Positions 11,474-19,397 of a stretch of 64,000 bases of DNA are shown here, in pieces; position 1 is the stretch's first letter; each line of letters begins with the position of its first letter. The stretch comes from a bacterium (GTDB taxonomy: Bacteria; Desulfobacterota; Binatia; DP-6): NCBI GenBank assembly GCA_026129405.1, contig JAHCID010000001.1, positions 1,550,001-1,614,000 on the forward strand, read 5' to 3'. The notes under the pieces were generated by a model. It had not been told where the DNA came from. It saw only the letters and a program-made list of their open reading frames with translations, and made no database searches. The translations under genes were made by a program, and so were the position numbers.

Positions 11474-13013
11474 GGGCGTCCGCCGCGGCGGGCAGGGTGA
11501 ACGCGAAGGTCGCGCCCGGGCCCTGGTTCGCCTCCGCCCAGAGTCGGCCACCGTGGGCTTCGACGATGGTGCGGCAGATGGCGAGGCCCATGCCCATGCC
11601 GTTCGACTTCGTCGTGTAGAAGGCGTCGAAGAGACGGGCGATCTGCACCGTGCCGAGGCCCGCGCCGCGGTCGGCGACGCGCACGGTGGCGGCGGGCGAC
11701 CCGTGATGGACGTCGCGGCGGATGCTGATCCGCAGGACGCGCTCCGACGGCGGGGTCGCGTGCATGGCGTCCATGCCGTTCACGAGCAGGTTCAGGAGGA
11801 CCTGCTGGAGCTCGACGCGATCCGCGCACACGATCGGCACGTCGGCGTCGGCGTCGACGTCGAGGCAGACCTCGCGGGCCGCGACGTCGGCCGCGGTGAG
11901 GGCGACGACGTCGGCCGTCACGTCGGTGAGCCGCAGCGGGATCTTCTCGGGGGTCGAGCGCGTCGCGAGGGCGCGGACGCGGGCGATGATGGCGCTCGCG
12001 CGCTCGGCGTCGTGGACGATGTCGCCGAGGGCGTCGCGGACCTCCGCCAGGGCCGGCCCGTCGGGCAGGAGGCCGAGGCAGGCGTTGGCGTTGTTGGCGA
12101 TGGCGGCCAGCGGCTGGTTCACCTCGTGGGCGAACGACGCGGTGACCTCGCCGAGGGTCGACACCCGCGTCACGCGGGCCAGCTCGGCCTCGGCGAGCCG
12201 CTGCGCCTCCTCGGCACGCTTGCGGTCGGTGACGTCGTTGTTGATCTCGAGGATGCCGGTGGGCACGCCGTGCTCGTCGCGCTGGAGCGACCACCGGCTC
12301 GCGACGACGATGGTGCTGCCGTCGCGGCGGCGGTGGACGATCTCGCCCTCCCAGCGGTCCTGGGCGAGCGTGATCGCGTGGATGGACTCGAGCGAGATGG
12401 GGAAGGTCGTACGCAGCAGCACGTGGCTCACCTGGCCTAGGGCCTCCGCGGCGGTCCATCCGTACGCCGCCTCCGCGCCCCGATTCCAGTACGTGATGCG
12501 GTGGTCGCGGTCGCGTACGAGCACGGCGTCGTGCGCGAGGCTCAGGAGGGTGGCCTGGCGGCGGATCTCCGCCTCGGCCCGCTGCCGCTCGCTCGCCTCG
12601 CGCCGCAGCTCGACGTTCGCCCGGCGCAGCTCGGCGGTGCGCTCCTGGACCCGCTGCTCGAGGTCGTCGTGCGCGCCGAGGAGCGAGAGCTGCGCGCGCC
12701 GTCGCTGGCCGATGAGCAGGCTGAGGATGAAGGCGAAGATCGCGAAGACGATGCAGTAGGCGACCTGGCTCGGCAGCATCGACCAGGTGCGCAGGGGCGC
12801 CAGGAAGAAGAAGGCGAGGGCCAGGATCGAGAGCAGCACCGCGACCACGCCGGGGCCTCCGCCGCCGAACCAGATCGCCGCGGCGACGGCCATGAGGAAG
12901 AGGAAGCCCTCGAGGTCGAAGGCGCGCAGCGCGAGCGAGACGGCGAGCGCCAGCGCCACGCAGGCGACGCCGTAGGCGTATCGGGTCAGGGCGGGCCGTT
13001 CGGGCGGCCTCAT
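11466..13013 (-). CDS. FixL-like membrane histidine kinase (DUF4118-PAS-HisKA)
   Basis: 515 aa. Four hydrophobic segments in residues 10-105, with the GGGGPGVVAVLLSILALAFFF pattern split by a Gly-rich turn, match the KdpD-type DUF4118 membrane module. A coiled coil (DLEQRVQERTAELRRANVEL) leads to a PAS domain (about 150-270, ending NNDVTDRKRAEE). The dimerisation box carries H296 (SFAHEVNQPLAA), and the ATPase domain has N and G boxes (MGMGLAICRTIVEAHGG). The haem-binding His context of true FixL is not evident, so oxygen sensing should not be assumed. It overlaps the FixJ-type regulator gene. Confidence 0.92.
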   Translation of the reverse strand: MRPPERPALTRYAYGVACVALALAVSLALRAFDLEGFLFLMAVAAAIWFGGGGPGVVAVLLSILALAFFFLAPLRTWSMLPSQVAYCIVFAIFAFILSLLIGQRRRAQLSLLGAHDDLEQRVQERTAELRRANVELRREASERQRAEAEIRRQATLLSLAHDAVLVRDRDHRITYWNRGAEAAYGWTAAEALGQVSHVLLRTTFPISLESIHAITLAQDRWEGEIVHRRRDGSTIVVASRWSLQRDEHGVPTGILEINNDVTDRKRAEEAQRLAEAELARVTRVSTLGEVTASFAHEVNQPLAAIANNANACLGLLPDGPALAEVRDALGDIVHDAERASAIIARVRALATRSTPEKIPLRLTDVTADVVALTAADVAAREVCLDVDADADVPIVCADRVELQQVLLNLLVNGMDAMHATPPSERVLRISIRRDVHHGSPAATVRVADRGAGLGTVQIARLFDAFYTTKSNGMGMGLAICRTIVEAHGGRLWAEANQGPGATFAFTLPAAADAHG

Positions 13014-13238
13014 CCGCGTTCCCGCGGGCGCCGCCGGACGCGCCTCGGATCGTTCATGTGGGGCGGCGTATGAGGTGGGGGCGGTCCGGGCAAGAGGGGT
13101 CGGGAAAAGGGGCGGGCAAACGGCGAGGAGGCGATTGGGTACGCAGGCGCCACCGTGCGGGGACCGGACACGCCCGCCCGCACAGATGCCCGCCGGAGCG
13201 CGTGACCCTCGCGGCCACTTCGACTATCAGCCCCCGAC

Positions 13239-14861
13239 ATGCCCCCGCAGACCAGCGCTCGCAGCGGCGGGCAGGCGGCCCGCCGGACCGCCGTGGCGGT
13301 GGGCCTCCTCGTCACCGCGGGGCTCGTCCCGCTGCACCTCGCCTACGTGCGGCACGCCGGGGCGCTGTGGCGCGACGAGGTCAACAGCGTCAACGTCGCC
13401 GGGCTGCCGAGCCTCGCCGAGGTGGTCGCGCACAGCCACCTCGACTCGTTCCCCGTCGCCTGGGTGCTCGTCCTGCACGGCTGGATCCGTGCCGGCCTCG
13501 GGGAGACGGACGCGGATCTGCGGCGCATCGGCCTCGTCGTCGGCGCCGCGATCCTGGCCGCCGTGTGGTGGAGTGGGCGGCGGCTCGGGCTCGCCGCGCC
13601 GCTCGTGACGCTGCTCCTCCTGGCGTCGAGCCCGAACACCATCGTCTACGGCGACGAGGTGCGCGGCTACGGGCTCGGCGTCGTCGGCATCGTCTGGTGC
13701 CTCGGAGCGCTGTGGGCGTTCGTCGAGACGCCGGGATGGCGCCGCTTCGCGGTCGCGCAGGCGGCGGCGATCCTCGCGGTGCAGGCGTACTTCGGCAACT
13801 GCTTCCTCCTGCTCGCGCTCTGCCTGGGCGCGGCGGCGGTGTGCCTGCGGCGGCGCACCTGGCGCCTCGCCGGCGCGGTGCTGGGCCTCGGCGCCGCGGC
13901 GGCGGCGTCGATGCTCGTGAACCTGCCGTCGGTGCGCTACGCGGCCGAGCTGGCGCCGGTCGAGCAGGGCACGTACGGCGCGAGCTGGTTCGTGACCATG
14001 CTCGCCGGCGCGCTCGCGCCCGAGGTGCCGGTACTCGCCTGGGCGTGGGCGACGGCGGGGCTGCTCGGCGTCGCCGGATGCCTGCTCGCCGTCGAGGCAC
14101 GGGACCGCGAGCGCGCGCTCTACGTCGGGGTCGCGGTGGTCGCCGCGCTCGCGGGCTACCTCGCGTATCTCTCCTACATCAGCGTGCGCACGCAGTTCTG
14201 GTACTACCTGCCGCTGATGGCGGTGACGGCGCTCGGGTGCGACGTCGGCACCGCGCTGCTTGCGCGCCGGGTGCCGCGCGGCGAGCTGATCCGGGCCGGT
14301 GCGGTGGTGCTCGTCGCGCTGCTGGCGGCGCGCGACGTCGCCGCGGCGACGCGCGTGCGCATGACCAACCTCGATCTGGTCGCCGAGGCGATCGCGCGCG
14401 AGGCGCGGCCGAACGACCTCGTCGTCGTGCTGCCGTGGTACTGCGGCATCACGTTCCAGCGCTACTACCGCGGCGCCGCGCCCTGGATCACGTTGCCCGA
14501 CTTCCCCGAGCACCGCTTCCACCTGCACGCCGAGGTGAAGGCGAAGCTGCGTCTCGGCAACGCCGCCGTCGCGCCCGAGCTGGCACGCGTCGAGCGGACG
14601 CTGCGCGACGGCGGTCGCGTGTGGCTGGTCGGCATCCCGCCGGCGCCGCCGCCGGGCACGGAGCCCGCGACCCTGCCGCCGGCCCCCGAGGGGCCCGAGG
14701 GCTGGCGCGCGGCGCCGTATCTCGACACCTGGGAGCTGATGCTGGGCGCGCTCCTCCAGGCCCATTCCGTCGACGCGTGGAAGCTCGGGCTGCCGGACGC
14801 CGGGCCGCTCAACTACTGGGAGAACCTACCGCTCCTGCGCGTGGAGGGCTGGCGGTCGTGA
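13239..14861 (+). CDS. Multi-pass membrane glycosyltransferase (GT-C fold, PMT/ArnT-like)
   Basis: 540 aa. After a short N-terminal tail there is a transmembrane segment, then the lumenal acidic pair D46-E47 in WRDEVNS, the mark of GT-C enzymes that use polyprenyl-phosphate sugars. Eight to ten further hydrophobic segments follow, up to about residue 370, and the last 170 residues form a soluble periplasmic domain (NDLVVVLPWYCGITFQRYY). These enzymes transfer a sugar from a lipid carrier to lipid or protein outside the inner membrane. It is the first gene of a three-gene run: its stop overlaps the GTG of the next gene (14858). The acceptor is unknown. Confidence 0.85.
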   Translation: MPPQTSARSGGQAARRTAVAVGLLVTAGLVPLHLAYVRHAGALWRDEVNSVNVAGLPSLAEVVAHSHLDSFPVAWVLVLHGWIRAGLGETDADLRRIGLVVGAAILAAVWWSGRRLGLAAPLVTLLLLASSPNTIVYGDEVRGYGLGVVGIVWCLGALWAFVETPGWRRFAVAQAAAILAVQAYFGNCFLLLALCLGAAAVCLRRRTWRLAGAVLGLGAAAAASMLVNLPSVRYAAELAPVEQGTYGASWFVTMLAGALAPEVPVLAWAWATAGLLGVAGCLLAVEARDRERALYVGVAVVAALAGYLAYLSYISVRTQFWYYLPLMAVTALGCDVGTALLARRVPRGELIRAGAVVLVALLAARDVAAATRVRMTNLDLVAEAIAREARPNDLVVVLPWYCGITFQRYYRGAAPWITLPDFPEHRFHLHAEVKAKLRLGNAAVAPELARVERTLRDGGRVWLVGIPPAPPPGTEPATLPPAPEGPEGWRAAPYLDTWELMLGALLQAHSVDAWKLGLPDAGPLNYWENLPLLRVEGWRS

Positions 14862-15583
14862 GCCGGCCCTACTTCCGCATCTACGGCGACTATCGCGAGC
14901 CCGCGCCGGTCTTCTACGCGCGCGCCGAGTGCCCCTGGCTCGACCAGGTCGAACGCCACTGGACGACGATCCGCGACGAGTACGCGGCCCACGTCGCGCG
15001 CCACCGCCTGCGCGAGAGCTTCGTCCCCGACGACGTCGAGATCCACGGCTGGCGCAGCGTCAACTTCGTCACCTACCGCCACTGGTATCGTCACAACTGC
15101 GCGCACTTCCCGCGCACGGTGGCGCTGTTGCGCGCCATTCCGCACCTCACCTCCGCCTTCATCAACCTGCTCGAGCCGCAGGCGCGGCTGCCGCCGCACA
15201 ACGGCGACACGAACGCGACCTACCGCTGCCATCTCGGCCTCGTCGTCCCCGGCGACGCCGACGCCTGCGGTCTCGAGGTCGGCGGCCAGCGGCGCGGCTG
15301 GCGCGAGGGCGAGGCGTTCGCGTTCAACGAGGCGTATCGTCATCGGGTGTGGAACGACACCGATCGCGACCGCGTCGTCATGGTGTTCGACGTCCTCCGT
15401 CCCGAGTTCCGCGACCGCTCGCTGGCGATCTGCGGCGACGTGCTCGGCGCCATGACGCTCACGATGCTGGAGACACGGCTGCCGCCGCTGCGGCGGCTGC
15501 CGGCGACGGCACGGCGCGGCCTCCATCGCCTGCTCGGCCTCGGAGCGCGCGCCGCCCTCGTCCTCGGGGACGGGGCCCGATGA
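14858..15583 (+). CDS. Aspartyl/asparaginyl beta-hydroxylase family dioxygenase
   Basis: 241 aa from the GTG at 14858, which overlaps the preceding stop by 4 nt; no other start fits the coupling. The family core is present: LPPHNGDTNATYRCHLGLVVP contains the first Fe-ligand His and the RCHLGL strand, and NEAYRHRVWNDTDRDRVVMVFDVLRPE contains the distal His and the conserved WN-x-T/S. These Fe(II)/2-oxoglutarate enzymes hydroxylate Asp/Asn residues or lipid chains (LpxO-like members). The place between a membrane glycosyltransferase and rlmN gives no clear substrate. A C-terminal Leu/Ala/Arg-rich tail of about 35 residues may be membrane-associated. Confidence 0.85.
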   Translation: MSRPYFRIYGDYREPAPVFYARAECPWLDQVERHWTTIRDEYAAHVARHRLRESFVPDDVEIHGWRSVNFVTYRHWYRHNCAHFPRTVALLRAIPHLTSAFINLLEPQARLPPHNGDTNATYRCHLGLVVPGDADACGLEVGGQRRGWREGEAFAFNEAYRHRVWNDTDRDRVVMVFDVLRPEFRDRSLAICGDVLGAMTLTMLETRLPPLRRLPATARRGLHRLLGLGARAALVLGDGAR

Positions 15584-16611
15584 GGCCGCTGCTGGCGATG
15601 ACCGTGGCCGAGCTCGCCGTCGTGCTCGGCAGCCGGTCGCGGGCGCTCGCGCTCGGCCGCTGGCTCTGGTCGCGCGCGACGCTGCCCGCGGCCCTCCCCG
15701 AGACGCTGCCCGCGGTGGGGGCGCGCGCGCTGGCGGCGCTCGCGGCGGCGGCCGTGCTGGAGCCCCCGACGGTCGCGCGCCGCGAGCGCGCCGCCGACGG
15801 CACGACGAAGTACGCGCTCGCGCTGCCTGGCGCCGAGGTCGAGACGGTGCGTATCCCGGGGCCGCGGCGCAGCACCGTCTGCGTCTCGAGCCAGGCCGGC
15901 TGCACGCGCGCCTGCGCGTTCTGCGCGACGGCCACCCTCGGCTTCCGCCGCCAGCTGCACGCGGGCGAGATGCTGGCGCAGGTCTTCGTCGCGCGCGCCG
16001 GCGCCGATGCGCAGGCCCCCGTGCGCAACGTCGTCTTCATGGGCATGGGCGAGCCGATGGACAACCTCGACGCCGTGCTGCGCGCCGTGGCGGTGCTGAC
16101 CGGACCGCCGCTCCAGCTGCGGGCCGAGCGCGTGACGGTGTCGACGTCGGGCGTCCTGCCCGGCATGCGCCGCTTCCTCGCCGCGTCGCCGGCGAGCCTC
16201 GCGCTCTCGTTGAACGCGACCACCGACGAGACGCGCCGGCGGCTCATGCCGCAGACGCGGACCTGGCCGATCGCGGCGCTGCTGGGCGCGCTGCGCGACG
16301 ACGCGGCGCGTACGCCGGGGCGCGTGCACTTCGTCGAGTACGTGCTCTTCGCCGGCGTGAACGACGGCGACGACGACGCCGACCGCCTGGTCGCGCTGCT
16401 CGCCGGCATTCCGGCGCGGGTGAACCTGATCGCGCACAACCCGCACCCGGGGAGCACGCTGGTCCCGCCGTCGCCGGCGCGTGTGCTCGCATTCCAGCGG
16501 CGGGTGGCGGGGGCGGGCGTGCGCTGTCTCGTGCGTTGGCCGCGGGGACGCGACATCGCCGCCGCCTGCGGCCAGCTGGCGCTCGCGTCGTCGCGCGGCG
16601 TCAGAGCGTGA
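15580..16611 (+). CDS. rlmN: 23S rRNA/tRNA adenine-C2 methyltransferase RlmN-like
   Basis: 343 aa, a little short for the family. The radical-SAM cluster cysteines are C108, C112 and C115 (GCTRACAFC). The methylated catalytic Cys is C101, seven residues before the first cluster Cys as in RlmN, and the second reactive Cys lies in the C-terminal AACGQL. Other family blocks are VVFMGMGEPMDN, TVSTSGVLPGM, LALSLNATTDETRRRLMP and NLIAHNPHPG. It methylates C2 of A2503 in 23S rRNA and A37 in some tRNAs, using SAM twice. The ATG at 15580 overlaps the previous stop by 4 nt. Its last 11 nt overlap the end of the convergent acyltransferase gene. Confidence 0.93.
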   Translation: MRPLLAMTVAELAVVLGSRSRALALGRWLWSRATLPAALPETLPAVGARALAALAAAAVLEPPTVARRERAADGTTKYALALPGAEVETVRIPGPRRSTVCVSSQAGCTRACAFCATATLGFRRQLHAGEMLAQVFVARAGADAQAPVRNVVFMGMGEPMDNLDAVLRAVAVLTGPPLQLRAERVTVSTSGVLPGMRRFLAASPASLALSLNATTDETRRRLMPQTRTWPIAALLGALRDDAARTPGRVHFVEYVLFAGVNDGDDDADRLVALLAGIPARVNLIAHNPHPGSTLVPPSPARVLAFQRRVAGAGVRCLVRWPRGRDIAAACGQLALASSRGVRA

Positions 16612-17800
16612 CCTGCGCCTTGCGGCGCAGGAACGGCCGCTCGATGCCGAGGTAGGTGAGCGTCGACCCGGCGAGGACGAGGACCATGATCGGGACCGCG
16701 GCGAGCAGGCCGTCGCGGTTCCAGCCCTCGGGTCGCAGGCCGAGGTGCTCGGCGAGCGGCCAGAGGAAGAAGTGGAGCAGCGGCATGTGCCAGAGGTAGA
16801 TCGAGTACGACAGCACGCCGAGGCCCATGAGGGCGCGGCTTCGGAACAGCGGCCCGATGCGCAGCGGGGCGAGCAGCACGAGCAGGACGACGAGCGCCCA
16901 GCAGAGGCCCTCGGGCGCGTGCCAGACGACCACCGGCGGCATCGCGGCCGTGCCGTCCCGGAATCCCAGCACCCAGAGCAGCAGCGTGCCCAGCGCCAGG
17001 AGCACGAGGAGCAGCAGGAGGTCGCTGGCGCCGTTGCGCAGCCAGGGCGTGGCCGCGGCGCGGGCGCGCAGCGCCGCGCCGTGGCGCTCGTAGAGCCATG
17101 CGGCGGCGATGCCGGCGAGGAACACCCAGCCGCGGCCGAAGACCGAGTGCGCGATGCGGAAGGTCGCCAGGAACGACATCGGAACGAGTCCGGCGAGCCA
17201 GGCGCCGTACGCGATCAGGTAGACGACGAGGAGTGCCGCGGCGAGGCGCGGCCGCACGGCGACCGCCGGCAGGAACGGCAGCAGCACGTAGAACTGCGCT
17301 TCGGTCGCGAGGCTCCAGAGGACGTTGGTGAAGGGCGGCGCCGGCATCGCCACCGGCAGGAGGCCGTTCGCGAAGACGGCGTACGAGAGCATCGGGAGCG
17401 GCGATCGGCCGGCGGCGACCAGATGGATCGTGGTGACGGCGAGCAGCGTCCAGTAGAGGGGCAGGATGCGCAGCGCGCGGCGTCGCGCATAGTGGCCGCG
17501 GTTCACACGGCGTCCGCCGCGCGCTTCGGCGAAGAACGGCAGCGCCAGCAGGAAGCCGCTCAGCACGAAGAACAGGGTGACGCCGGTGTCGCCGCTGCGG
17601 ATGAACGCGCGCCACGGCGTCGTCACGGTCGTGCGCGTCTCGATCCCGGCGAGCTCGAGGGGCATGCTCAGGATGCGGTCGGTATGGAAGGCGACGACCA
17701 GCAGGACGGCGACGCCGCGCAGCGCCTCGAGCTCCGGGAGGAAGCCGCTCGACCGGACGCCGGTCGGTGCGGCAGGGACGTGCGATGGGACGAGCGCCAA
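16601..17800 (-). CDS. Membrane acyltransferase family 3 (OafA/NodX-like)
   Basis: About 399 aa. The acyltransferase-3 pattern is clear: FLPELEALRGVAVLLVVAFH (catalytic R and H), SGDTGVTLFFVLSGFLLALPF, RRRALRILPLYW, NVLWSLATEAQFYVLLPFL and the final LSYSIYLWHMPLLHFFLW, with about ten membrane segments. Such enzymes O-acylate surface sugars, lipid A or peptidoglycan. No ATG precedes the conserved start; the TTG at 17800 is the only reasonable codon close to it, and I see no good ribosome-binding site, so the start is uncertain. It is divergent from the small membrane protein gene at 17862. Confidence 0.85.
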   Translation of the reverse strand: MALVPSHVPAAPTGVRSSGFLPELEALRGVAVLLVVAFHTDRILSMPLELAGIETRTTVTTPWRAFIRSGDTGVTLFFVLSGFLLALPFFAEARGGRRVNRGHYARRRALRILPLYWTLLAVTTIHLVAAGRSPLPMLSYAVFANGLLPVAMPAPPFTNVLWSLATEAQFYVLLPFLPAVAVRPRLAAALLVVYLIAYGAWLAGLVPMSFLATFRIAHSVFGRGWVFLAGIAAAWLYERHGAALRARAAATPWLRNGASDLLLLLVLLALGTLLLWVLGFRDGTAAMPPVVVWHAPEGLCWALVVLLVLLAPLRIGPLFRSRALMGLGVLSYSIYLWHMPLLHFFLWPLAEHLGLRPEGWNRDGLLAAVPIMVLVLAGSTLTYLGIERPFLRRKAQVTL

Positions 17801-17861
17801 ACGGGGAGGGGGTACCGAAGCGGATCGTCGTCGGCAAGCAATGTGATAGGGCGGAGGGACG

Positions 17862-18287
17862 ATGGGGCTCGAATGGATCGTGTTGGTGGCCTGCTTCTGT
17901 CTCGCGACCTCGCTCGTGCTCGCCTGGTGCCTGACGGCGGTCCGGGGCCTGCGCCTGCCGGCCGCGCAGCGGCTCTTTCCCGACTCGCAGAACCTCCTGC
18001 GAGCGCACATCGACTTCCTCCTGATGGCGCTCCTGCTCTTCGTCGCATACCTGATGTTCGAATCGCTCGGGGTCGTGCCGCCGGCCGTGGTGCTGGCGGC
18101 GATGTGCATCGGCTCGGTGACGAACCCCGCCGCGTTCGTCGCCCTGGCGATCGATCCGAGCCTCGGCCGCGAGCCGGGGGGACCGTTCGCCGCCGCCGTC
18201 GGGATCAGCTTCGTCGTCACGACGGTGGGATATCTCGGCGCCGTCTGGTGGATCGGCCGGGCAGCCTGGGCCGGTTTCGCCACCTGA
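17862..18287 (+). CDS. Small four-helix membrane protein, function unknown
   Basis: 141 aa with four predicted membrane helices (about 5-25, 48-68, 75-98, 110-135). The second helix contains RAHIDFLLMALLLFVAYL, a His/Asp-in-membrane pattern also seen in small membrane isomerase/mutase-like proteins, but the likeness is too weak to name a function. A good ribosome-binding site (ggagggacg) precedes the ATG. It is divergent from the acyltransferase gene and is followed 48 bp later by a secreted protein gene on the same strand. Confidence 0.7.
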   Translation: MGLEWIVLVACFCLATSLVLAWCLTAVRGLRLPAAQRLFPDSQNLLRAHIDFLLMALLLFVAYLMFESLGVVPPAVVLAAMCIGSVTNPAAFVALAIDPSLGREPGGPFAAAVGISFVVTTVGYLGAVWWIGRAAWAGFAT

Positions 18288-18335
18288 CCGGCACATTTCG
18301 CTCGAACTCCGGCCGCGAGGGCGTTACCACGGGGT

Positions 18336-19337
18336 ATGGGTTCGATCCGGCTCCGCATGGCATCTGCGGCCCTCCTGATGAGCTTTCTGGCTGCGTTGCT
18401 TGTCGTCGGCAGCCCCGCGACGGCGTCGGCGGCGTCGGAATGTCGGCGGAGCTGCGCCGCGAGCAAGCGCACCTGCCTCCGCGGAGCGAAGGGCATCTTC
18501 CGCTCGGCGAAGAGCCAGTGCGCGCTCGGCACCGACCGCAAGCCGTGTGTCCGCCGGGCCCGGACCGAGCTGCAGTCCTTCAAGCAGGGATGCGGCACGG
18601 CGCTGCGTGCCTGCCGCAGCTGCTGCGCCGCCGGCACGGGCCCGGCGGCCGCCGCGTGCGCGGGGCCGGGGACGCCGGTCGACACCTCGTCGCTCTGTCC
18701 CGAGGCCCGCGGCGGTCTCGCGGCCTACTGGGACTGGCTGAACGGGGTCTTCCATCCGCTCGCGCAGATCCCGACGGCGGGCCTCGGATGGACCCCGTTC
18801 CAGCACACCGGCTATCCGCTGCTGGGGTTCCTCTACCCGCCGGGCTGGTCGCCGTTCCAGCTGGCCGCCGAGCAGAGCGTCGGCGTCGAGCTCTACCGCG
18901 GCGACGGCGCCGCGGTCTGGCGCTTCTACGGCACCTGGGGCGACGTCAGCCGGGGCGTCCGGAGCCTGCGCGACGCCGAAGTCGGGGGCGCGCTCCAGTA
19001 CCTCGGCAATCCGGGCCCCGTGCGCACCGTGTGCGTGAACGAGGCGCAGGCGACGCTGGCGCCCGGCATCTTCGCGGCGGGGTCCAACATCGCGGTCGAG
19101 GCGGGCGCGTTCACCGTCATCACCATCGCACGCACGACGATGATGGACGGGCTCGCGGGCGGGCAGGTGATCTGGAACACGATCGTCGTGCCGACGGCCG
19201 AGCTCGATCGGCTCGTCTTCGACGTCTTCCTGCCGATCCACTTCCAGCTCTTCGTCGGGCGCAGCACCCAGGACAGCGATCTCGACGGCGTACCGGACTC
19301 GATCGACGCTGCCCCGGGCGACCCGACGCGGAGCTGA
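18336..19337 (+). CDS. Secreted protein with N-terminal Cys-rich module and C-terminal Asp-rich (Ca-binding-like) motif
   Basis: 333 aa. A signal peptide runs to about residue 32 (cleavage near ATASA-AS). Residues 34-110 form a basic Cys-rich module (ECRRSCAASKRTC, LRACRSCC) of a style that returns in other secreted proteins of this window. The middle, about 120-300, is a beta-rich domain I do not recognise, with several Trp/Tyr/Pro-rich stretches (HPLAQIPTAGLGWTPF). The end, DSDLDGVPDSIDAAPGD, is a thrombospondin-type-3-like calcium-binding motif. The GTATG context gives a weak ribosome-binding site. A long hairpin follows 11 nt after the stop. Confidence 0.8.
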   Translation: MGSIRLRMASAALLMSFLAALLVVGSPATASAASECRRSCAASKRTCLRGAKGIFRSAKSQCALGTDRKPCVRRARTELQSFKQGCGTALRACRSCCAAGTGPAAAACAGPGTPVDTSSLCPEARGGLAAYWDWLNGVFHPLAQIPTAGLGWTPFQHTGYPLLGFLYPPGWSPFQLAAEQSVGVELYRGDGAAVWRFYGTWGDVSRGVRSLRDAEVGGALQYLGNPGPVRTVCVNEAQATLAPGIFAAGSNIAVEAGAFTVITIARTTMMDGLAGGQVIWNTIVVPTAELDRLVFDVFLPIHFQLFVGRSTQDSDLDGVPDSIDAAPGDPTRS

Positions 19338-19348
19338 GCCGCGGCCGG

Positions 19349-19391
19349 GCCGGTGGAGACGGTGCCGCGCGGGACCGCCGTCTCCACCGGC
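19349..19391. terminator. Bidirectional hairpin terminator
   Basis: Perfect 14-nt arms gccggtggagacgg (19349-19362) and ccgtctccaccggc (19378-19391) around a 15-nt loop lie exactly between two convergent genes (stops at 19337 and 19398). It can serve both strands; there is no long T tract. Confidence 0.8.
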
Positions 19392-19397
19392 TGCGGG

